This document shows, piece by piece, positions 63,301 through 64,000 of a DNA stretch of 64,000 nt; the stretch's first letter is position 1; the number at the start of each line of letters is the position of its first letter. The position numbers and the translations under genes were made by a program. Source of the DNA: Synaphobranchus kaupii (Eukaryota; Chordata; Actinopteri; Anguilliformes; Synaphobranchidae); contig CM056391.1 of the NCBI GenBank assembly GCA_029718625.1, positions 20,373,218-20,437,217 of the forward strand. Direction: 5' to 3'. Below the pieces are notes generated by a model. The model searched no databases and was not told the origin of the DNA. It saw nothing but the letters and a program-made list of their open reading frames with translations.

Positions 63301-63649
63301 ATAGTTGTTACTCATACGCAGTGAACTTCACGATGGCTTCTTTACTACTAAATAGTTGACATGAATCAGTGGAAATACCCCAAGTTCAGATATTTCAGAC
63401 TGTGCTGAATGCATGCATAGGGGGCGCTGTGAAGGCCTGACTAGTGTCACTGTGTGGCCTTGCAGGCCCATGCCCTGGAGGCGAACATGGAGCATGTGCT
63501 CCTGGAAACGGCCTGCCTGTGCAAGACGGTCATCTGTTGCCGTGTCACACCCCTGCAGAAGGCTCAGGTGGTAGAGCTTGTGAAGAAGAACAGGGGAGTG
63601 GTTACTCTGGCAGTTGGGGATGGCGCCAATGACGTCAGCATGATTAAAA
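30919..63649 (+). CDS. atp8b4: ATP8B4-type phospholipid flippase (P4-ATPase), first 830 residues, continues past window
   Basis: Twenty-one coding exons (listed separately) join in phase with GT-AG introns. Landmarks by residue: M1-M2 about 55-95; DGET of the actuator domain 169-172; M3 about 277-298; M4 with PISL 340-343; phosphorylation loop DKTGT 393-397 (Asp393); nucleotide-binding KGAD 561-564; TGDK 675-678; GDGAND 820-825. All core catalytic motifs are intact. P4-ATPases move phospholipids from the outer to the cytosolic leaflet and usually need a CDC50 (TMEM30) subunit. The closest remembered relative is ATP8B4 rather than ATP8B1 or ATP8B2: the N-terminus, exon 21 linker and linkage to spata5l1 all agree. 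The total should be near 1190 residues, so about 30 percent, including M5-M10, is off the right edge. Odd points: Gly349 and Leu679 in otherwise conserved blocks. Confidence 0.95.
31212..31335 (+). mobile_element. Half copy of a Harbinger-like MITE
   Basis: Starts gggcctgatttactaaggcc and shares tagcgtgtgcaaaacctttt and aataacatgac with the full element at 56393-56567. The right half is missing. Confidence 0.7.
31913..32629 (-). mobile_element. Solo LTR (717 bp) in atp8b4 intron
   Basis: On the minus strand it begins TGTTATGGTTATTGG and ends ACACTCCCCCTACA. The 5-bp duplication AGAAC flanks it (31908-31912, 32630-32634). Its terminal words resemble those of the 2.1-kb LTR family, suggesting related elements. 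No internal genes. Confidence 0.85.
32635..34265. other. atp8b4 intron, (GT)n tract only
   Basis: Apart from a (GT)15 tract at 33281-33310 nothing recognisable was seen. Confidence 0.5.
33281..33310 (+). repeat. (GT)n microsatellite
   Basis: 15 uninterrupted gt units. Confidence 0.95.
34280..34624 (+). mobile_element. tRNA-derived SINE, full length
   Basis: The head carries pol III boxes: A-box-like gtggtgcagtggttagcac and B-box-like gagtttgaatcctgg. The body has tttgcatgttctcc and cagtccaaagacatgcaggtt. The 3' end, aataagcgggttagatgatggatgg, matches the RTE-type LINE tail at 11675-11713. A perfect 14-bp duplication, tgacacatattgtg, flanks it (34266-34279, 34625-34638). Confidence 0.92.
34639..36531. 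other. atp8b4 intron, nothing recognised
   Basis: AT-rich, no long frames or terminal repeats. Confidence 0.5.
36532..36637 (+). repeat. 36-bp tandem triplication
   Basis: Three essentially identical units of aataaagaggcaggttgtcc plus ttctgaagagattgga (36532, 36568, 36604). Because 36 is a multiple of three, frames stay open on both strands; this makes the 221-codon minus-strand frame at 36276-36941 look more gene-like than it is. Confidence 0.93.
38127..38185 (+). CDS. atp8b4: atp8b4 exon, residues 11-30
   Basis: Encodes [19 protein letters not shown], the conserved cytosolic segment before M1. Acceptor cactttcag|AG, donor GCG|gtaagt. The split codon (G+AG, Glu11) fits the upstream exon. 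Confidence 0.93.
38591..39139 (-). mobile_element. Internally deleted Tc1/mariner element
   Basis: Terminal repeats cactacatggccacaagtat and its partner (atacttttggcaatgtagtg) abut TA on both sides (38589-38590, 39140-39141). On the minus strand the C-terminal third of a Tc1-type transposase remains open, including [18 protein letters not shown] and a C-terminal VIAAKG-like block. The N-terminal two-thirds is deleted, and the segment where the third catalytic Glu should lie reads [11 protein letters not shown], without it. Non-functional. Confidence 0.9.
39142..40956. other. atp8b4 intron, nothing recognised
   Basis: AT-rich; no exon-like or repeat structure identified. Confidence 0.5.
40957..41493. 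mobile_element. Long fold-back element (about 537 bp)
   Basis: The left arm (40957-41085) and right arm (about 41370-41493) are imperfect reverse complements. The best-conserved part is ttcataggcaaacacctatc against gataggtgtttgcctatgaa. The spacer holds a short (TA)n tract and ctctgaggaaggcttgattc. Class not assigned. Confidence 0.8.
41750..42000 (+). repeat. Dispersed repeat, unnamed family (copy 2)
   Basis: Counterpart of 1660-1940. Shared words include cagctcaacaggtg, cctaatcgaccat, ccaactgaaacactcccttt and cctgctggccacagt. Confidence 0.45.
42005..43048. other. atp8b4 intron, nothing recognised
   Basis: No exon between the 38127 and 43049 exons; reading phase (0/0) needs none. Confidence 0.5.
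43049..43162 (+). CDS. atp8b4: atp8b4 exon, residues 31-68 (M1)
   Basis: Encodes [20 protein letters not shown] and then the first membrane helix ending FLFLLILQ. Acceptor tgtttcag|GCC, donor CAG|gtgagt, 38 codons. Confidence 0.96.
43637..43663 (+). repeat. (AC)n microsatellite
   Basis: Ac tract with one gc interruption, just upstream of the next exon acceptor. Confidence 0.85.
43706..43804 (+). CDS. atp8b4: atp8b4 exon, residues 69-101 (M2)
   Basis: Encodes [18 protein letters not shown] and then a hydrophobic run ending VKDATDDY, the second membrane helix and its cytosolic exit. Acceptor tgctgtag|CTT, donor TAT|gtaagt. Confidence 0.96.
44286..44738. mobile_element. Fold-back MITE in atp8b4 intron
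   Basis: Left arm ctccagtggtcagcaactgg, then tggccaacggagaagg; right arm ctgttggccagttgctgtcc, then actggac, as its reverse complement, with arms of about 100 bp that include the aaacaggtctca / tgagacctgttt pair. A 163-codon plus-strand frame (44256-44747) lies across it and is not a gene. Confidence 0.8.
45125..45186 (+). CDS. atp8b4: atp8b4 exon, residues 102-121
   Basis: Encodes [20 protein letters not shown], the link into the actuator domain. Acceptor attccag|TTT, donor GGCAA|gtaagt. Phase 2; completes Lys122 with the next exon. Confidence 0.94.
45395..45440 (+). mobile_element. Fragment of the 34280 SINE family
   Basis: tggtttcctcccgcaattca and aaagacatgcaggttaggct match the body of the tRNA-derived SINE, followed by an expanded G run. 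Confidence 0.75.
45750..45822 (+). CDS. atp8b4: atp8b4 exon, residues 123-146
   Basis: Encodes [20 protein letters not shown] and QFVT, the actuator domain start. Acceptor tctcttag|G, donor ACT|gtaagt. Confidence 0.96.
46738..46808 (+). CDS. atp8b4: atp8b4 exon, residues 147-169
   Basis: Encodes [20 protein letters not shown] and ELD. The next codon (Gly170) is split with the following exon. Acceptor ccctgcag|GCC, donor GATGG|gtaaga. Confidence 0.96.
47265..47347 (+). CDS. atp8b4: atp8b4 exon, residues 170-197 (DGET motif)
   Basis: Encodes [20 protein letters not shown] and TKLAEFD. Together with the previous exon it forms DGET, the actuator-domain loop that drives dephosphorylation in P4-ATPases. 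Acceptor gaacag|G, donor GACG|gtaact. Confidence 0.96.
47378..48124. mobile_element. MITE carrying a large (GT)n tract
   Basis: Ends attatctattttccactgat and the reverse complement cagtggaaaatagataatt. The repeats extend through caagtgtacc and ggacccg (about 45 bp). The interior is dominated by the microsatellite at 47713-47928. Probably hAT-like, but no target duplication is clear. Confidence 0.75.
47713..47928 (+). repeat. Compound (GT)n/(GC) microsatellite, ~215 bp
   Basis: Alternating purine-pyrimidine tract of gtgtgt with frequent gcgt and tgtc variants, ending gcgcgcg. Such a tract can adopt Z-DNA in principle. All Cys/Val- or Thr/His-rich frames here are by-products. Confidence 0.95.
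48184..49800 (+). mobile_element. Full-length Tc1/mariner element (1617 bp)
   Basis: Both ends carry terminal repeats of about 90 bp starting CAGTCAAGCCGGAAAGT, flanked by TA (48182-48183, 49801-49802). The arms differ at only a few positions, including gtttgcacacccc against gtctgcacactcc. One uninterrupted transposase frame occupies the middle. It sits in the atp8b4 intron after residue 197, about 60 bp from the GT-bearing MITE, in the same orientation as the gene. Confidence 0.95.
48562..49581 (+). CDS. Tc1-type transposase, full length but third catalytic residue is Gln
   Basis: 339 codons, the usual length for Tc1-like transposases, with no frameshift or internal stop. An N-terminal paired-like helix-turn-helix region ([29 protein letters not shown]) is followed by a GRPAKLS linker and second DNA-binding segment (residues about 55-110), then the DDE domain. 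Catalytic Asp1 is in [12 protein letters not shown], Asp2 in [12 protein letters not shown], and the glycine-rich box [12 protein letters not shown] is present. The third position, normally the Glu of an NPIE block, reads NLIQ: Pro and Glu are both replaced (CAA at about 49393). By family knowledge, losing that metal-binding Glu abolishes catalysis, so this copy should be inert although it looks intact. DNA binding could persist. Confidence 0.93.
   Translation: MGSKELSADLRNRIMSGHRSGEVYGKISAALQVPKSTVATIIRKWKKFGTTKNLPRPGRPAKLSNRGRRALAREVSRTPRVTLTELQRILVEMGEPFRRSTIQAALHQSGLYGRVARRKPFLSKRHITARLEFAKRHPEDSQTMRIKILLSDETKIEHFGLNTKRHVWRKPGTAHHLANTIPTVKHGGGSIMMWGCFSAAGTGRLVLIEGKMNAAKYTEILEENLLQSALDLRLGRRFTFQHDNDPKHTAKRTKEWLRRKSVHVLEWPSQSPDLNLIQYLWKELKMAVYRRSPSNLTELARICQEEWAKMSRNKCAKLVASFPRRLEAVIAAKGAATMY
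49803..50351. other. atp8b4 intron remainder, nothing recognised
   Basis: Between the Tc1 element and the next exon; no features beyond the acceptor tract. Confidence 0.55.
50352..50510 (+). CDS. atp8b4: atp8b4 exon, residues 198-250
   Basis: Actuator domain end: [20 protein letters not shown], and later [20 protein letters not shown]. Acceptor gttcctcag|GG, donor GCAG|gtatta. Confidence 0.96.
51036..51124 (+). CDS. atp8b4: atp8b4 exon, residues 251-280
   Basis: Encodes [20 protein letters not shown] and MNTLVLW, leading into M3. Acceptor ctttttcag|GG, donor TGG|gtaagt. Confidence 0.96.
51519..51715 (+). CDS. atp8b4: atp8b4 exon, residues 281-345 (M3-M4, PISL)
   Basis: Encodes [19 protein letters not shown] (M3), an exoplasmic loop and [20 protein letters not shown] (M4). 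PISL is the P4-ATPase signature replacing the ion-binding PEGL of other P-type pumps. Acceptor attatcag|ATT, donor ATCAG|gtaaga. Confidence 0.97.
52181..52389 (+). CDS. atp8b4: atp8b4 exon, residues 346-415 (DKTGT)
   Basis: Encodes [15 protein letters not shown], then [20 protein letters not shown] and [15 protein letters not shown]. Asp393 is the residue phosphorylated in each cycle. Residue 349 is Gly (GGG), where orthologs I recall have Val (VEVIRLG). Acceptor gaactcaag|C, donor TATG|gtatgt. Confidence 0.97.
52574..52617 (+). CDS. atp8b4: atp8b4 exon, residues 416-430
   Basis: Short exon encoding [14 protein letters not shown], a variable P-to-N domain linker. Acceptor ccattaag|GT, donor GAG|gtaaag. 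Phases fit both neighbours. Confidence 0.9.
52726..54402 (+). mobile_element. 5'-truncated copy of the 2.1-kb LTR family (copy 3) in atp8b4 intron
   Basis: Shares with 24242-26356 (reverse-complemented) the modules gctactcgcctgtt, ctcctgggagatcgggc, gggacgattttgttcggaac and ccttatatggagcttgg, and the end block acggggtttcccg to cacacgtcacgcc. The gctactcgcct module occurs three times (about 52738, 53846, 54068). The family's TGTCATGG start is absent. Sense orientation relative to atp8b4. Confidence 0.82.
54698..54863 (+). CDS. atp8b4: atp8b4 exon, residues 431-485
   Basis: N-domain start: [20 protein letters not shown], then [19 protein letters not shown]. Acceptor ggctatag|AAA, donor GAAG|gtgcgt. 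Confidence 0.95.
54864..55350. other. atp8b4 intron, nothing recognised
   Basis: No repeat or exon-like segment identified. Confidence 0.5.
55355..56128. mobile_element. TTAA-flanked MITE (774 bp)
   Basis: Termini AGCTGGAGTACGCAACCTTT and the reverse complement of AGCTGGAGTATGCAACTTTC, each abutting TTAA (55351-55354, 56129-56132). No transposase. Same target type as 16962-17568 but a different family. Confidence 0.85.
56199..57121 (+). mobile_element. Non-autonomous PIF/Harbinger-like remnant with Myb-like fragment
   Basis: Ends acatgcagcctaataat and, reversed, acatgcaggctgcaatc. Inside, 56716-56980 encodes in two frames [16 protein letters not shown], then [20 protein letters not shown] and [15 protein letters not shown]. 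This resembles the Myb/SANT-like DNA-binding partner of PIF/Harbinger transposons, broken by a frameshift near 56820. A second MITE (56393-56567) is nested inside. Confidence 0.6.
56393..56567. mobile_element. Nested Harbinger-like MITE (175 bp)
   Basis: Palindromic: gggcctgattcactaagacc at the left, ggtctgatttactaagac-type reversed at the right. Internal pairs include gtgtgcaaaaccttttagca against tgctaacagtttttgcac. TTA on both sides fits the 3-bp target of PIF/Harbinger. A half copy lies at 31212. Confidence 0.8.
57197..57385 (+). CDS. atp8b4: atp8b4 exon, residues 486-548 (N domain)
   Basis: Encodes [20 protein letters not shown] and [13 protein letters not shown], then [17 protein letters not shown]. 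The QSPDE and FNN..RKRMSV blocks are nucleotide-binding-domain signatures of P4-ATPases. Acceptor ttgtcccag|GG, donor ATTG|gttcgt. Confidence 0.97.
57593..57708 (+). CDS. atp8b4: atp8b4 exon, residues 549-587 (KGAD)
   Basis: Encodes [20 protein letters not shown], then [13 protein letters not shown]. Lys561 of KGAD contacts ATP in P-type ATPases. Acceptor tttgatgtag|TG, donor AAT|gtatgt. Confidence 0.97.
57807..58190. repeat. Probable TTAA-type MITE end
   Basis: TTAAAGGGGCAGTTCATTCA at the left is a common terminus of fish TTAA-target MITEs. The partner end was not located, so the right boundary is a guess. Confidence 0.4.
58191..59321. other. atp8b4 intron, nothing recognised
   Basis: No exon is missing by phase (Asn587 to Glu588 both phase 0). 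No element identified. Confidence 0.5.
59322..59486 (+). CDS. atp8b4: atp8b4 exon, residues 588-642
   Basis: Encodes [20 protein letters not shown], then [11 protein letters not shown]. Acceptor tgccacag|GAG, donor CTG|gtatgc, 55 codons. Confidence 0.97.
59590..59701 (+). CDS. atp8b4: atp8b4 exon, residues 643-679 (TGDK)
   Basis: Encodes [20 protein letters not shown] and [17 protein letters not shown] is a P-domain hinge motif and is intact. The residue after it is Leu (CTA), where P4-ATPases nearly always have Gln (GDKQETA). Acceptor ttatctag|CTG, donor CTAG|gtaacc. Confidence 0.97.
59837..59942 (+). CDS. atp8b4: atp8b4 exon, residues 680-714
   Basis: Encodes [20 protein letters not shown] and a QEVQQQL end. 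Acceptor cattgcag|AG, donor CTCAG|gtgagc. Confidence 0.97.
59943..61244. other. atp8b4 intron, nothing recognised
   Basis: Very AT-rich; no element identified. Confidence 0.55.
61245..61407 (+). CDS. atp8b4: atp8b4 exon, residues 715-769
   Basis: Variable insert of the P domain followed by the conserved [11 protein letters not shown]. Contains a near-perfect 13-14-bp direct duplication (gggaaaagtctgaa / gggaaagtctgaa, 61306-61332), read in two frames as GKSLK then GKSEG. Acceptor cttccag|A, donor CTG|gtaagg. Confidence 0.93.
61495..62815 (+). pseudogene. Decayed Ty3/gypsy-like retrotransposon in atp8b4 intron
   Basis: Fragments in order: gag-like (LLNRKALA, then [20 protein letters not shown], about 61590-61790), reverse transcriptase ([20 protein letters not shown] about 61900-61965, then VFVYLDDI-like active site about 62036-62056), then [10 protein letters not shown] and an RNase H start [20 protein letters not shown] (62338-62400). 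Stops, frameshifts and a large deletion between gag and reverse transcriptase separate them, so no function is possible. The far right (about 62530-62815) may be LTR. No flanking duplication found. Confidence 0.85.
62816..63465. other. atp8b4 intron, nothing recognised
   Basis: Holds only the branch/acceptor region of the last exon seen. Confidence 0.55.
63466..63649 (+). CDS. atp8b4: atp8b4 exon, residues 770-830 (GDGAND), last in window
   Basis: Encodes [20 protein letters not shown], then [16 protein letters not shown]. The GDGAND motif binds Mg2+ in the P domain. Acceptor ccttgcag|GCC, donor AAAA|gtaagc. Phase 1, so the next exon lies beyond 64000. Confidence 0.97.
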
Positions 63650-64000
63650 GTAAGCTGCCGGCCCCGTGGCCCACTGAGTCAATATCCATCTGCCACTGGG
63701 CTCCTGGCTACATATAACCCACAATGAACCCTCTCCCTCAGCCTTGTTTGTGCACTAAATGAAATTGCAGGTTCAGCCTTGCAAGGAACGGTTTTAACCT
63801 GCCGGCTCAATGGCCGTGGAATGTTTGAAGACTTTGGCAGGATGTCCTCATGTTCACAGGAGAAATACAGAATGTCGTCTTAGAATGCTTCGTCCTCTTA
63901 TATTTTGCCACAAGGATGTTTTTGTAATGTATGAACATTACATTTCAATCAGACTCAAGTGTTCAGCATGTTGGCATAAAAGAGAGTTGAGATACTTATT
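63650..64000. other. atp8b4 intron, cut by window edge
   Basis: No acceptor followed by the expected S.HIGVGI-type sequence is visible, so the next exon is outside the window. Confidence 0.7.

Overview
The window reads as teleost fish nuclear DNA. It holds intron-rich genes with GT-AG splicing, long repeat-laden introns, Tc1/mariner, RTE-type and Ty3/gypsy-like elements, 5S- and tRNA-derived SINEs, and many fold-back DNA elements. I cannot name the species. No bacterial or viral gene, CRISPR array, rRNA or free-standing tRNA gene was seen.

Only two cellular protein-coding genes are supported. On the minus strand at 2282-7507 is a complete spata5l1 (AFG2B) gene: 8 exons joining in frame to a 751-residue tandem AAA+ ATPase. 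On the plus strand, from 30919 past the right edge, is atp8b4, a class-1 P4-ATPase (phospholipid flippase). Twenty-one coding exons, all joining in the correct phase, give the first 830 residues; the second half of the membrane domain (M5-M10) lies beyond the window. The two genes are divergently transcribed and about 23 kb apart. In human they lie in the same region (15q21), so the linkage looks ancestral.

The 23 kb between the genes is almost entirely repeat. It holds a palindromic hAT-like MITE (9.7-10.5 kb); a 5'-truncated RTE-type LINE with a 13-bp target duplication (11.1-11.7 kb); a 5S rRNA-derived SINE (12.6-13.1 kb); and a tandem duplication (12.87-18.0 kb) whose two copies each took up different insertions (one solo LTR in the first; a solo LTR plus a TTAA-flanked MITE in the second). 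Further right are another solo LTR (20.6-21.3 kb), a hexamer minisatellite, and an inverted duplication (23.4-26.8 kb), one arm of which was split by a 2.1-kb solo LTR while the other preserves the empty site.

Within atp8b4 the introns carry a solo LTR, a tRNA-derived SINE with a 14-bp target duplication, a 36-bp perfect triplication, a deleted Tc1 copy, several fold-back MITEs, a (GT)n-bearing MITE, a full-length Tc1 element, a truncated copy of the 2.1-kb LTR family and a decayed Ty3/gypsy retrotransposon.

I found no convincing undescribed cellular system. The most interesting points concern genome dynamics: a full-length, unbroken Tc1 transposase frame whose third catalytic residue is Gln instead of Glu; LTR insertions datable by empty sites; SINE tails matching LINE tails within one window; and two unusual residues in otherwise invariant flippase motifs.
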